A DNA stretch of 64,000 bases from the NCBI GenBank assembly GCA_964448115.1, contig CAYUVA010000019.1, positions 1 through 64,000 of the forward strand, read 5' to 3'. The notes beneath the pieces were generated by a model. That model searched no databases. It was not told the DNA's origin and saw only the letters and a program-made list of their open reading frames with translations. This stretch comes from CAYUVA01 sp964448115 [NCBI: uncultured bacterium]. Lineage in GTDB: Bacteria > CAYUVA01. The stretch's first letter is position 1. Each line of letters opens with the position of its first letter. Positions 36,101-46,500 of the stretch are shown here, one piece after another. The position numbers were made by a program, and so were the translations under genes.

Positions 36101-37815
36101 ACAGCTAGTTCCCATCGGTTGCGACTTCTTACAAGAACATCCCGATCAACCAGGTTCTGCATCAGCTCCAGAATGAAAAGAGGTTTACCGCTCGTATCAT
36201 CGAGTATCCTGGGAGCAAGAACCGAAAGCTGGGGTATATCACCGATCAACTCCTTGATGAACTCGCTGGTCAACACGAGATCGAATGGCTTTAGCTCGAT
36301 GACCTTTACCAGCCTCGATATCGATGGGCGTCGCCAGAACTCCATGTCTATCCGGCTAGTGTTTTCGATATGTGCCTCGTCGCTATCATAGGTGCCAAGA
36401 ATAAGGACAGATAATCCTTGATAGGCTCGCTGGTCATCTGTGAGTGTTGTCTGAATAGCCTCTTGCAGAAGATAATGCTCGAAAAAACGTATCGACTGGG
36501 GATCGAGAAGCTGCAGGTCATCGAGAAAAATGACCACTGGATATTGGCGAATTCCATCCCTAAGAACCGATCCAAGACCCTCGTTGATCCACTCAATACG
36601 CCTATCGAAGTCATCGGGTACGATGCTTTCATCGAATTCAACAGTATGTTTGATTTCTGGCAGTAAGACTGACAAAGCGCCTAGTGGCTGGGGATCAAGG
36701 TTCTCTAGTTGGATGCGTTCAAGCCGTAACATCTCCCTAAAAAGCTGGATCAATGGTAGAAACGGGGAGCTGGCTGCTGCGCCGAGATCGATCCTGTAAA
36801 ACTGGATTCTATTCAACTGACAGTGGATCTTGAATTCCTCGGCTATACGCGTCTTCCCGACTCCTAGCTCCCCTTCCATGATTACTAGTGAGCTTGATGG
36901 GGAGCGAACCATCTTGCCTTGTAAACACCCCTTCAAGGTCTCGAACTGAGGTTGCCTATCAACCATTCGGGCAGTAAGCACTATCCTCTCCGGCTTGGGG
37001 AGGGAGATTCCATACTCCGAGCCGATCGCAGAATCGAGATCCTGAAGCACCTCAAAACAAAAATGATATCTCTCCCGAGGATTGACTGCCAAGAGTCGAG
37101 CAATAATACCTTCAACGCTACGGGGAATCCAATCCACGATTCTTGATGGTGATATGTATTCTCCAAGAACTTGCTTGCGAAATACCTCGCCGACATCATC
37201 ACCGTAAAACGGCTTGTATCCGGTTACAAGCTCATAGAAGATAACCCCCAGAGAATAAAGATCGCTGGCAGCCGAGGTCGCTTCCCCTTGCAGCACCTCC
37301 GGAGCTATGTAGCCAATGGTTCCACGCACCTTCTGTTGCGTCCTGAGATCGACACTCCCCACTAGACCGAAGTCCATTAACATGGTGCGTTGAGGTGTCC
37401 TTATTACATTAGCTGGCTTGATATCACGGTGCAGTAGCCCCCTTGTGTGAATAAAATCTATTGCATAGAGGAGGTGCGCTATCATCTCAATGCAAAGGGG
37501 GAATTCGACCTTGCCGACAAGCATATTCAACGGATCTCCATCCACATATTCCATTGTAAAATAAGGTGTGGTTTTATCGAGATATCCGAAGTCATAAGCG
37601 CGGGCTATATATTCATACTTAAGTTCGGCGAGCACCTTGAATTCGCGCTCAAAGCGATGGAGTTCGCCTGCTTTTACCAGGCGAGTATCCAGGATTTTAA
37701 GCGCCACGGTTCGGTCTTTCAGGGTATCACGACACTTATAGACCGTGCCCATACCGCCCTTGCCGAGAAGCTTCTCAACCTGGTAACGGTTGTCGATAAC
37801 CTTGGGTGAATCCAT
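33160..37815 (-). CDS. Giant Ser/Thr protein kinase with AAA ATPase and TPR domains
   Basis: A 1551-residue cytosolic protein resembling PknK-type multidomain regulators. The kinase domain spans 11-275: GKGGMGTVYKC loop, VALKIL, LLHRDIKPANVI and LMDFGLVG (catalytic HRD and DFG intact), then APEVLQGEA. An AAA/NACHT-like ATPase follows (Walker A GELGVGKT near 315, FLDDLQ near 425). Residues about 640-1150 are tetratricopeptide repeats (AHGNMGYIYTTMGRTEEAIEAY). The last 350 residues are not recognised. Its ATG lies 5 bp after the metallophosphatase stop, with no strong SD, so it is probably translated by coupling. Targets are unknown. Confidence 0.92.
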   Translation of the reverse strand: MDSPKVIDNRYQVEKLLGKGGMGTVYKCRDTLKDRTVALKILDTRLVKAGELHRFEREFKVLAELKYEYIARAYDFGYLDKTTPYFTMEYVDGDPLNMLVGKVEFPLCIEMIAHLLYAIDFIHTRGLLHRDIKPANVIRTPQRTMLMDFGLVGSVDLRTQQKVRGTIGYIAPEVLQGEATSAASDLYSLGVIFYELVTGYKPFYGDDVGEVFRKQVLGEYISPSRIVDWIPRSVEGIIARLLAVNPRERYHFCFEVLQDLDSAIGSEYGISLPKPERIVLTARMVDRQPQFETLKGCLQGKMVRSPSSSLVIMEGELGVGKTRIAEEFKIHCQLNRIQFYRIDLGAAASSPFLPLIQLFREMLRLERIQLENLDPQPLGALSVLLPEIKHTVEFDESIVPDDFDRRIEWINEGLGSVLRDGIRQYPVVIFLDDLQLLDPQSIRFFEHYLLQEAIQTTLTDDQRAYQGLSVLILGTYDSDEAHIENTSRIDMEFWRRPSISRLVKVIELKPFDLVLTSEFIKELIGDIPQLSVLAPRILDDTSGKPLFILELMQNLVDRDVLVRSRNRWELAVKIDSLETETSLDKILLARLQRLPDEQRQLLLFMSVLGKNPSFEMLQEYLGLEGVAAFKMINGLKQGNFISDARQLGRDVFVFKHGKLKDLLHKNLQLHEKIMLHRRAGRLIERLYKDDIDDHIFELCRHFYTSEDYHKALDYSLLAAEKSLQLYDHPGSIDYFSYAINCIDHIGDAPSLVDKRLQILNRRAEVYFKIGDGEHALADLEEIRIIAERTGDSVALARAHGNMGYIYTTMGRTEEAIEAYKMALDMSDKANDPSLIARLTLNIGNLYSLQGDLGQASQYFARSLEHAHKAQDISCQVTANINLGVIASLGLDQAQALKRLKQAHRSAIENKLYEQQIKALIELASLYYDNDELELADTSFDEAMSLAVSIKSVTWQALCHAHRAQVYIDELDIKSASKHVEHCNELLDKAMNPRAKVTNLINQGYISLLTGDLKAAEDDINQAKNLSEELGERLLCLNSIISSIEAAIWLGRFEEAEFETGEQLSSLEGTGFRAQSLQIALLMAQSLLGQRKRLGKLRASLNSMIRSAFAARVNTIKRLLWLDDYHQDPKIAQRDTEQLITELGLFAHLSRENLWSWLLCLDHILSPDYPVHEHATFLDMLLNMIEDLYEPIGNDNNTGVLAVYLYYVEALVRYHKGDKKRAIEKTQDAISSSIKSASTLADEDQRERFFSQPLLIGLGRLADLFADETAETSSDTVQEIIDTDYQDDEADTQEDLIFIGDDMNDDELGRKLLSLAERVAKDNSTSVEYDFKVNPLFSYIVQARETTLESLADRFEIIINVTGYDPNSSRYYQWSLLPYKDGFLLYVIGSNLQHEADIHLLALYPLAYHVSKRMIRCPDAIKCLNTGFEPILKCTSGQHDHWLFAIAAAHGKVAYSISASAGNELLIIDPGNLRRAFDRIANENEELISGCEKIIAGYPGFLLADARRIDTLLDKFKYQGMTYKDPKDVFTAFQQMSGNAEFFVFLRHLHLV

Positions 37816-37820
37816 TATGC

Positions 37821-39452
37821 CTAGTTAACGGTGAGGTAAGGAAAACTGCCAATGATATTCCATGATTGGTCGTAACCATTAAGCTCAAGCAGCGTTTGAG
37901 ATGGTATGACCGAGGTTTCGCTAGCGGAAAGATTCAACTGTAACCCGAATATACCATCTCCAGCCCCGTAATCACCTTGGGAACCGTTATCGAACAGGTA
38001 GATATCGGTTGCATCCCCCTGGTAAAATATCTCCACCTGTTTAATATTCGTATTAGCAGCAAATGCGAGCATACTGAGCATCCCTCGTTCACCCTTGCTT
38101 AGCCTTGTATTCCAGTATCCTGCGAGCATGTATGAGAATTTCGGCGCTTGTTGCGTGGCGGTAGGGCTTGGGGTATAGGTGTGATCCGGCGTCGGCGTGA
38201 TGGTCGGAGATGGTCTCGGAGTCGGTGTGTTGGTGGCTGCGCCGTATTTTGTGATCGTAAATTCGTCCAAGACCTCTCCTCTTTCGCTCTGGATAGCCTT
38301 CAGGTTCAATATCCCCGCCTTGTCTATGCTCACCTTGCAAAGATTGTACTCTTTCTTCTTGGTGGCGATGTAATAGTCGGGACCAACATCGGAAAGCCCC
38401 CTTCCACCACCGCCGGTTACCACATAGATAATGCCCTCCGGCTCATCGTAGAGGTTCTGGTTGCTATCGGTTACCATGTTCTCCTTGAGGGGGAATGTTC
38501 GCTCGTAGAAGTGCTCATGGGCGCTGAAGACCACATCGACACCATGCTCCTCGAACAAGGGCACCAGGTGCTGCTGAATCTGCTCATTTCCACCCTGGTG
38601 GATATAGGGGCTGTGGTGCATATATACGATGATCCAATGGGTAAGGGGATCAATGCTGGCGAAATAGAGGTCGTTATTCAGCCAGTCGTACTGCTCCGAG
38701 GCTTGCTCAAAGGGGCTTAGAGTATCCAGAGCCACGAAGTGCACCTGTCCCCAGTCGAAGCTGTACCACTGCTCGTTGCCGGGAAGAATGAACCTGCCAT
38801 GGAAGCTGGTATATCCGAGATCGTTGCCCCAGATGTCCTCCTCTCTGTCCTCGTCTCCTTTGCAAGGCAACAAGGGTGCGATGGAGGAAAGGGGCTGTAT
38901 CATGTTCAGGTAAAGATCCCATTGGAAAAGGTATGGAGAGACGCAGGCAACATCGCCAGCGATGAGGTGAAGAGCGGTATTCGCCTGTGTAGCTCGGTTG
39001 ACCGCCGATGATGCCGGCACCGAGAAGCCGTGGGAGCCAAAGATGGTGAAAACGAAATCATCCGCATAATCTGGCGCTGTCTTGAAGACTCCCTCCTCGC
39101 TCCAGCCACCTTGATCGTTCCCACAGACATAATAATAGGTCGTATTGGGCATAAGCCCGGTTAACTCAGCAAAGTTGATCCAGACATCGCTCACATTAGG
39201 AGCTGGATACTTGTTGCCTAACGCCTGCCTGGTATATTCGCCGCTCGCCAAGCCCGCCTTGACATAAGGTGCATAATCTCCTCTGGTAGTCTCCCAGGTT
39301 ATGATCATAGTTCGGCTCGGATCTGTCTTGAAGGAGAGCCGAATATGAGCCGGCAGATCCGCAGCATAAACGACTCCGCACCCTACCAGTATCGATATAC
39401 AAAGCGACAGGAACCCTCTGCTCCAGCATTCCTCAGCCTTTGTCAGGTTCAA
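37821..39452 (-). CDS. Secreted purple-acid-phosphatase-like metallophosphoesterase with TPT stalk
   Basis: A 543-residue protein: signal peptide (1-30), an Fn3-like N-domain (35-125, PNTTYYYVC), a metallophosphoesterase domain (128-400), a TPT stalk (about 410-440) and the GYMD-type C-terminal domain (445-543). Motifs GDVACV, MHHSP and SAHEHFYER are in place, but the first motif is FGSHG instead of GDxG and the third KGDED instead of GNHE. The metal site may therefore be altered. The start is TTG behind GGGAGG (7 nt). It forms an operon with the kinase downstream, and lies divergent from the C25 peptidase. Confidence 0.82.
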   Translation of the reverse strand: MNLTKAEECWSRGFLSLCISILVGCGVVYAADLPAHIRLSFKTDPSRTMIITWETTRGDYAPYVKAGLASGEYTRQALGNKYPAPNVSDVWINFAELTGLMPNTTYYYVCGNDQGGWSEEGVFKTAPDYADDFVFTIFGSHGFSVPASSAVNRATQANTALHLIAGDVACVSPYLFQWDLYLNMIQPLSSIAPLLPCKGDEDREEDIWGNDLGYTSFHGRFILPGNEQWYSFDWGQVHFVALDTLSPFEQASEQYDWLNNDLYFASIDPLTHWIIVYMHHSPYIHQGGNEQIQQHLVPLFEEHGVDVVFSAHEHFYERTFPLKENMVTDSNQNLYDEPEGIIYVVTGGGGRGLSDVGPDYYIATKKKEYNLCKVSIDKAGILNLKAIQSERGEVLDEFTITKYGAATNTPTPRPSPTITPTPDHTYTPSPTATQQAPKFSYMLAGYWNTRLSKGERGMLSMLAFAANTNIKQVEIFYQGDATDIYLFDNGSQGDYGAGDGIFGLQLNLSASETSVIPSQTLLELNGYDQSWNIIGSFPYLTVN

Positions 39453-39766
39453 TTTATTACCTCCCAGAAGGCAACTTGCTGATCATATATCATAGTCGAT
39501 GATTTTTTTCGAGGATGTTATCTCCATATTTCTGCAACTTTTTCAACCGCCAGGGTACATTGATGCAAAGTTTCACCGAGGATCTTCTTTGTTATCTTGT
39601 AACTTCAGGGTTAGAAGACCTCGCATCCATTCTTTGACATTATTTTAAAGGTTGGGTATGTAATATATTGCTATGTATCAGGAAGTGATCTCTATAGGGC
39701 TAGCACCCTTTGTAAATAATGCCTTTTTCAATAACACAAAACCTCATTCATCTAGGAGAGATAGCC
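39453..39766 (+). other. Divergent intergenic region with a probable promoter for the C25 peptidase
   Basis: 314 bp without a gene. TTGACA (39634-39639) lies 17 bp before TATGTA (39657-39662), a perfect -35 with a weak -10, implying a leader of about 95 nt for the peptidase gene. A small hairpin AGGG-CTAGCA-CCCT lies near 39700 in that leader. Nothing else is clear; no tRNA or ORF is supported. Confidence 0.45.
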
Positions 39767-42700
39767 ATGAGTAACAACAATACCCTCCGACTTTTGGGCA
39801 CGACTGTTGCGCTACTTCTGCTTTTTGCCTCTTATGGTTTCAGCGCGGTATGGGTGGCTGCTGATGAAGAAATGCACCCCACAGGTAAACAGCTTCAACT
39901 GGTATCAGAGCAGGATAATCGCATTGATGTTCGTTTCTCCTTTGCCGGGCTTACCATCCATGAAACTATGGTCAAAGGAAATATGTTCGCTGTTGCCCGT
40001 GCCGAGGGATTTGGCGTAACTAACCAGGTCGGCTTGCCCTTGCTGCCAGTTCTTAGAAAAGATGTGGAGATACCCCGCGGAGCCAAGGTCTCGCTCCAAA
40101 TCATAAAAGCAGAATACAGGGACTATAAACTCGAAGAACTAGGCATAGATCTTACTATTGCGCCGGTGCAACTGCCGGTGCCCAAGTATCTGCATCCCGA
40201 TGAGATCCCCTTTGTCATGGATGAAAAGTTCTATCAGCAAAGTGTCATCTATCCTGAGCAGTTGGCATCCATAGGCAATAATCATGTAATCAGGGGACAC
40301 GAGCTGGTTACATTGGAGATCTTCCCGGTCAAGTATAATCCTGGAGCAGGGATGCTTAGGGTTTACGATAGCATCGAGGTTCGCATCGTAACCAGCCCAG
40401 GAAGATACGACTATAGCGAGCTTGAACGCCTAAGCAGCCGCTCCTTTGACCGCATGATAAAAAGCATTGCGCTCAATCCCAAACTTCCCGAAGCGACCAA
40501 AAGCAAGGATGATCCAGTGCACGCCGAGTGCTACCTGGTGATCCTTCACGACAGCCTTCAGCTTGCTTTAACCCCATTTCTGCAATGGAAGCAGCAGCAG
40601 GGCTACCAGGTTATCATAAGGAAAATATCGGAGTGGGTCGATCCATCGCCAGCAAACATAACATCATATATCTCCGATGCTTATTTCAACTGGGATCTAC
40701 CCCCCTCGGAGATACTACTGGTCGGAGACACGGGGCAGGTGCCGTGCCATACTGGCAGCAATAGCGGCACTGCAACCGACCTCGATTTCGTAACCGTGGA
40801 TGGGGAGGATTATTTCCCTGATATACATATATCGCGCTTCTCCGCCACGCAGGGGAGCGAGATAACCCCGCAGGTTAACAAGCTATTGGCTTACGAACAG
40901 ATGAACTACCTGGTGCCCTCCTGGCCGAAGAAGGCTTGCTTCATAGCAACTGATGATTCTTACCACTATGATATTGCCGAGGGGACGCACAACTATGTGA
41001 TCGACAATTATCTTGCTCCGGCAGGCTTCCTGGTGATGGACAAGATATACGCTATTACTTACGGCGGCGATACCCAGGATATCAAGGATGCGATCAACGA
41101 TGGCAGGACCATTGTCGATTACTCAGGTCATGGCAGCACCTATAGCTGGGCGGGTCCGGATTTTGAGGAGAGCGACATTGCTAGCCTGACAAACACTATT
41201 TACCCGATAGTTATAAGCAATGCCTGCATCACCGGCACCTTTGATGTTGGCGAATGTTTCGGCGAGATGTGGCTGCGTGAGCCGAGCAAGGGCGGCTCCT
41301 GCCACTGGGGCGCCTCGGACAGCACATACTGGGACGAGGACGATATCCTGGAGAAGGAGATGTTCCGCTACATGTTCGAGGAGGGTTTCTTTGAAACTGG
41401 TGAGTTCTTCGACCTTGCCAAGTACGGGCTTTATCTGTACTACGGCGATGTTGACAATGTCGAGTATTATTACGATGTATATAACATTCTCGGCGACTGC
41501 ACCCAGGATATGTGGAGCGATTACCCGATGCAGGTTACGCCTTTGCACGCTGGCTCTGCGCCATTGGGCGAGGGAGAATATGAGGTGGTGGTTACCGCTG
41601 GGAACGATAAGTTCAATGTCGAGGGTGCTCTGGTCGCTATGAGAAAGGGTGAGGAGTTCAGTTCCTCTGGTTATACCGATGATACCGGCTCGGTTACGCT
41701 TTGGATAAATCCGCTGACCGACGGGGATATTAACCTGACCATCACCGGGCACAATCTGAAGCCTTACTTCGGCACTGTAACCGCAATGATACCGGGCTGT
41801 GGGATCGTGAAGATGGATAAAGATACCTATAGCTGCGATGATACTATAAATATCACTCTCTGGGATGCTGATCTTAATACCAATCCTGAGACCATTGAGG
41901 ATGCCAATGTAACCATTAACAGCACCTCCCACCCGGAGCCAATCGTGGTCAATCTTATGGAGACCGAGGTGGATAGCGGCAAGTTCGTCGGCTCCATAAA
42001 CACCAGCTCTGCCAAGGGCAAAGATGAGCTGCCGGTAGCTGATGGTGATACGATCACTGTTATTTATAATGATGCGGACTGCGAGGGGGAGCCAGCAGTC
42101 GTTGAGAAGACCGCTACCGCTGACTGCGTTGGTCCGATCATAAGCGGTATCGAGGTTAGCGGCATCACCGACACCAAGGCTGTTGTAACCTGGATAACCG
42201 ATGAGCCTTCGGACAGCATCGTTCATTATGGCACCGATCATCAACTGGGCAACCAGGTCTCCGATAGCTCAAAGAGCATTAACCACGAGGTGGAGATCAC
42301 CGGTCTAACCGGCGCTATGCTCTATTACTTCAAGGTCGGTTCTGCCGACGCGGTGGGGAATTATACCGAGGATGACAACAATGGCGATCTTTATATTTTC
42401 GTTACCGCCAACATCGTGAATGCCTTCACTTGCAACTTTGAAAGCCCCTGCGGACTCACCGAGGAAGGTGATGGACAGTGGGAGATCGATACACCAAAGG
42501 GCTTAGGGAGCGGATATTACGGGAATCCGGATCCTTCGGTCGATCACACCTTTGGCACCGCCGAGGGGCATATTATGGGTGTCGATATAAACGAAGACGG
42601 CATATACGAGTCAAACTCAGACTGCTCAATGCTGACCCCTCCCTTTGATTGCAGTGATCTGACCGAGGTCAAGTTGAGCCTATGGCACTGGCTCAACATA

Positions 42701-43480
42701 GAGAGCGCCTCTTATGATCATGCGATACTCAAGGGCAAAGCAGGCTTGAGCACCTGGCAGACGCTCTGGGAGCATACCGGCAGCAGCAGGAGCGACAATA
42801 GCTGGAGCGAATTATCGCTGGATCTCTCCAGTTTCGCTGATGGGAAAGCTAATGTGAGGTTGCTTTTCCAGTTGACCTCTGATTCGAGCGTAGAGTACAG
42901 CGGATGGAATATCGATGATATAAGGGTTTATGGATACGGACCCGCCTTCACCCCAGAGCCGACGCCGACCAGAACTCCTACAGCAACTCCTTACATTACC
43001 GATACGCCGACCCCGACCGCCACCGCGACACCGCAGCCGACGGATACACCAACAATGACGCCTACCGATACGCCTGAACCTACAGCGACTCGGACTCCTA
43101 CCCGGACGCCTACAGTTACCAATACGCCATCTGCCACCCATACACCGACCGCCACCCCAACTATCTCTACTCAGCGACCGATTATCACTGTTGGTGGATA
43201 CATGGACACCAGGCTTACTAGCGGCATTGAGGGAATATTGAACCTGCTTGCAGCCAGCAGCGACTTTGCTCATGCCGAGATCGATAATGTCGAGCTTTGT
43301 TACATGGGTGAGGGAACCGGCGTTTATCTGGATGAGAATCCGCCGGGAAGCGGCATTTACACTCTGCTTTTAAGCCAGTTGAATGTCCCGGTCCCGATGA
43401 ATATATTGCTCGAGATCGTTGCCACTGATATAAATAGCCAAAAGAGCAATCCCTGGCCATATTTAGTGGTGGAAGACTAA
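39767..43480 (+). CDS. Gingipain-like (C25) cysteine peptidase with TPT stalk
   Basis: A 1237-residue exported protease. The start at 39767 has AGGAGAG 6-7 nt upstream; 16 further codons are open above it. After the signal peptide (about 1-31) comes a propeptide (40-230, [21 protein letters not shown]), then the C25 domain (about 240-620) with His455 in YSGHGS and Cys487 in SNACITG. Then follow Ig/Fn3-like modules (to about 880), a MAM-like jelly roll (about 890-1055, ending [11 protein letters not shown]), a TPT stalk (1061-1135) and the GYMD domain (1140-1237). The tail from about 685 on is homologous to that of the next gene. Likely a surface or secreted protease for protein digestion. The 40-bp gap to the next gene suggests co-transcription. 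Confidence 0.88.
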   Translation: MSNNNTLRLLGTTVALLLLFASYGFSAVWVAADEEMHPTGKQLQLVSEQDNRIDVRFSFAGLTIHETMVKGNMFAVARAEGFGVTNQVGLPLLPVLRKDVEIPRGAKVSLQIIKAEYRDYKLEELGIDLTIAPVQLPVPKYLHPDEIPFVMDEKFYQQSVIYPEQLASIGNNHVIRGHELVTLEIFPVKYNPGAGMLRVYDSIEVRIVTSPGRYDYSELERLSSRSFDRMIKSIALNPKLPEATKSKDDPVHAECYLVILHDSLQLALTPFLQWKQQQGYQVIIRKISEWVDPSPANITSYISDAYFNWDLPPSEILLVGDTGQVPCHTGSNSGTATDLDFVTVDGEDYFPDIHISRFSATQGSEITPQVNKLLAYEQMNYLVPSWPKKACFIATDDSYHYDIAEGTHNYVIDNYLAPAGFLVMDKIYAITYGGDTQDIKDAINDGRTIVDYSGHGSTYSWAGPDFEESDIASLTNTIYPIVISNACITGTFDVGECFGEMWLREPSKGGSCHWGASDSTYWDEDDILEKEMFRYMFEEGFFETGEFFDLAKYGLYLYYGDVDNVEYYYDVYNILGDCTQDMWSDYPMQVTPLHAGSAPLGEGEYEVVVTAGNDKFNVEGALVAMRKGEEFSSSGYTDDTGSVTLWINPLTDGDINLTITGHNLKPYFGTVTAMIPGCGIVKMDKDTYSCDDTINITLWDADLNTNPETIEDANVTINSTSHPEPIVVNLMETEVDSGKFVGSINTSSAKGKDELPVADGDTITVIYNDADCEGEPAVVEKTATADCVGPIISGIEVSGITDTKAVVTWITDEPSDSIVHYGTDHQLGNQVSDSSKSINHEVEITGLTGAMLYYFKVGSADAVGNYTEDDNNGDLYIFVTANIVNAFTCNFESPCGLTEEGDGQWEIDTPKGLGSGYYGNPDPSVDHTFGTAEGHIMGVDINEDGIYESNSDCSMLTPPFDCSDLTEVKLSLWHWLNIESASYDHAILKGKAGLSTWQTLWEHTGSSRSDNSWSELSLDLSSFADGKANVRLLFQLTSDSSVEYSGWNIDDIRVYGYGPAFTPEPTPTRTPTATPYITDTPTPTATATPQPTDTPTMTPTDTPEPTATRTPTRTPTVTNTPSATHTPTATPTISTQRPIITVGGYMDTRLTSGIEGILNLLAASSDFAHAEIDNVELCYMGEGTGVYLDENPPGSGIYTLLLSQLNVPVPMNILLEIVATDINSQKSNPWPYLVVED

Positions 43481-43520
43481 ACGAAGGATAGATCCAGGTT
43501 TAGAAGACAAGGAGGATTAG

Positions 43521-46500
43521 GTGCCCAGGTACACTGCTATACTTATCGCCCTTGTACTTATTCTATTACCCCAAAGTAGCTTCCAGTTGGAAGATGGCTC
43601 GATGATAAGATTGAAAAGAGCGGTATTCGATCCCCTGGTAAAAGAGCCAAGCATTAAGGATTCTCTCTCTTATCGACCCTCGCAGCTTCCAAAGCTTTAT
43701 TACGCCATAATCCAGGCGAACAGTCCGATTACTGATGAAATAAAGCGTTCTTGGATAGATGCCGGCGCTGTGCTCATGGACTATATCCCGGAGAACGCCT
43801 TTATCGCGAGGATAGATGCTGAAGCTGAACGACGATTAAGGAGCACCAAGAGCTTCCGCTGGCTGGGACTCTACCATCCGCATTACAAGCTATCCCCTAG
43901 CCTATTCGATATGGAGCCTTGGCAGCCGGGCAGATACAAGCTCTTTATCCAGTTGTTTAGCGGCGAGGGCTTCGATGGGGCGGTAGATGCGTTAGTTTCC
44001 GCTGGGGGAGAGGTGATCGAACTCGATGGAGCCTGGGATAAGCACAAGAGGATCGTTGCCATGTTCGATGAAAGCGTGCTATACAATGCAATAAACTCAG
44101 TAGCTCGCGTGATGTCAGTGGAGTGGATTGAACCGTATCCTAAATATACGCTTTGCAACGATCAGGGTATCTGGATCTGCCAGAGCGGTCTTTACCGTCA
44201 AAAGGCGACACCGGTCTGGGATAACGGCATTCACGGCGAGGGGCAGATCGTGGCTGTGCTTGACTCTGGTTGCGATCCAGACATGTGTTATTTTTATGAT
44301 GAAAGCCAAGGATTGCCCTCGGAGACACCCAACTACGATCAGCGAAAGATAGTAGCCTACCAGAACATAGGTGTAACTGGCGATTGGGACACGCATGGAC
44401 ACGGCACCCATACAGCAGGCACGGTTGCCGGGGACAACTTCGAGAACCCAATCATACATGACAGTGGCGATGGTATTGCTCCGGGTGCAAAGCTGGTCAT
44501 CCAAGACTTGAGCTATCAGGGTGGCTTCACCGTCCCCAGCTCGCTGTTCGATGTGTTTCAGCAGGCTTACGATGCCGGAGCACGAGCACACTCGAATTCA
44601 TGGCGCTTCCACAACAGCGAGTACGGAACTCACGCCCAGGAGCTGGATGACTTCGTATGGCAGAACCGGGACTTTTCTATAATCTTCGCCATGGGGAATG
44701 AGGGTCCCTCATCAGGAACCATAGGCTCTCCACCAGTTGCAAAGAACTGCGTCAGCGTGGGGGCTACTCAGGCAGGTATGAACGCGGAGAGCATGACCGA
44801 TTTTTCGAGCCACGGTCCCTGCCAGGATGGAAGGAGGAAGCCAGAGGTATCAATGCCGGGTGAAAACACGGTCTCGGCAGGCAATGATGGTAATCCTGAT
44901 AGCTTCAACTGCTCCACAACCACCATGAGCGGCACTAGCATGGCTACGCCTGGTGTGGCAGGATGCGTAGCCCTGGTTCGGCAATACTTCGCGGAAGGCT
45001 ATTACCCATCAGGCTCAGCCAGCGAGGATGATGCCTTCAATCCGAGCGCAGCGCTGGTAAAAGCTATACTAATAAACTCAGGGGACAATATGACCGGCGC
45101 CTACACTGCCGATAGCGGCTCCGGCTCTCAGCCCATACCGACCAACGGTCAGGGCTGGGGAAGGGTGAACCTCGATACAGCGCTATATTTCGCTGGGGAT
45201 CGCAGGTATCTTTATATTGATGATAACACCGAGGGCTTGAGCGCCTTTCAGAACATTACATATCGGATCGCGGTGATAGACAGCTTCGAGAAGCTGGAGA
45301 TAAGCCTTGCCTGGAACGACTATCCATCCACTCCAGAGGCACAGAAGAACCTGGTCAACGACCTGGATCTGATGGTACAGCATGGCATGACCACCTATCT
45401 GGGGAATGTTTATTCTGGGGGTCAATCAACACCTGGCGGCAGCAGAGACACCCTGAACAACAACGAGTGCGTGCAGATAAATAATCCCAATCCGGGACTT
45501 TATTACATAACCGTCCAAGCCAGGGGCATACCCCAGGGACCTCAGCCTTATGCGCTGGTGATAACCGGTGGCTTCCGCACCTCGGATGGCGATATCTCCT
45601 TCTCCAGCCGTAAGTTCAATTGCCACGATACCGTACAGATCACCGTTGCCGATATCGACCTCATCGGACAAGGCACATACACGGTGGAGGTTACCAGCGA
45701 CAGCTATCCGCAGGGCATGGAGGTGGAGCTTGTCGAGGTCTCCGGCGCTGGTGTCTTCAAGGGGGAGTTTCAGGTCGCTCCTGCCGGCAGCAAGGATGTA
45801 CTCCCGGTCAACGAGGGAGATATGCTCAATGCCCAATATATCGATGCTGACGATGGCAGGGGACATCAGAATGTGGTCAAGATCGCACAGGCAGCCATCG
45901 ACTGCACCCCACCTTTGATCAGCGATATACAGCTCAGCGATTACTCCCAGGACAAGGCGACCATCAAGTGGAACACCGATGAGAAGGCTACCAGCATCGT
46001 TTACTACGGCACCACCCCCGAACTCGGATCCCAGGCAGTAAATCAGCTCTACACCCAAGAGCATTCTGTTACCCTAGTGGGGCTTTCCGGTAACACCTTC
46101 TATTACTACATGGTCGCCTCCATCGACGAGGCGGGCAATTACGGCTCTGATGCCAATGATGGCAGGTACTACGGCTTCGTAACCAAGAACATCATCGTGC
46201 CCTTCTATGATAGCTTCGAGTTCATGCGCGGCTGGGCACAGAGCGGTGATGGTCAATGGGAGCGCAACTTCCCCCAGGGCAAAGGGGGCGGGATGCTTGG
46301 CAATCCAGATCCTGATCAAGACCATACCAGCGGCCAGGGTAAGGTCTTCGGAACTGATCTAACGCAGGATGGCAACTATAATCCTACCTCGGACTGCACT
46401 ATTACCTCTCCAGCTATCGACTGTCGCCAGTGCGTAAACACGGAACTAGGCTTCTTCCAGTGGCTCAACATCGGCGGCATGAGTATCTTCGGTACCACGG

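Noticed and set aside
41123-42244. 373-codon open frame on the minus strand inside the C25 gene
   Set aside because: Antisense shadow caused by the codon pattern of the real gene; it has no family motif and no SD.
45426-46064. 212-codon minus-strand frame inside the S8 gene
   Set aside because: Shadow of the opposite strand; the plus-strand frame has clear domains.
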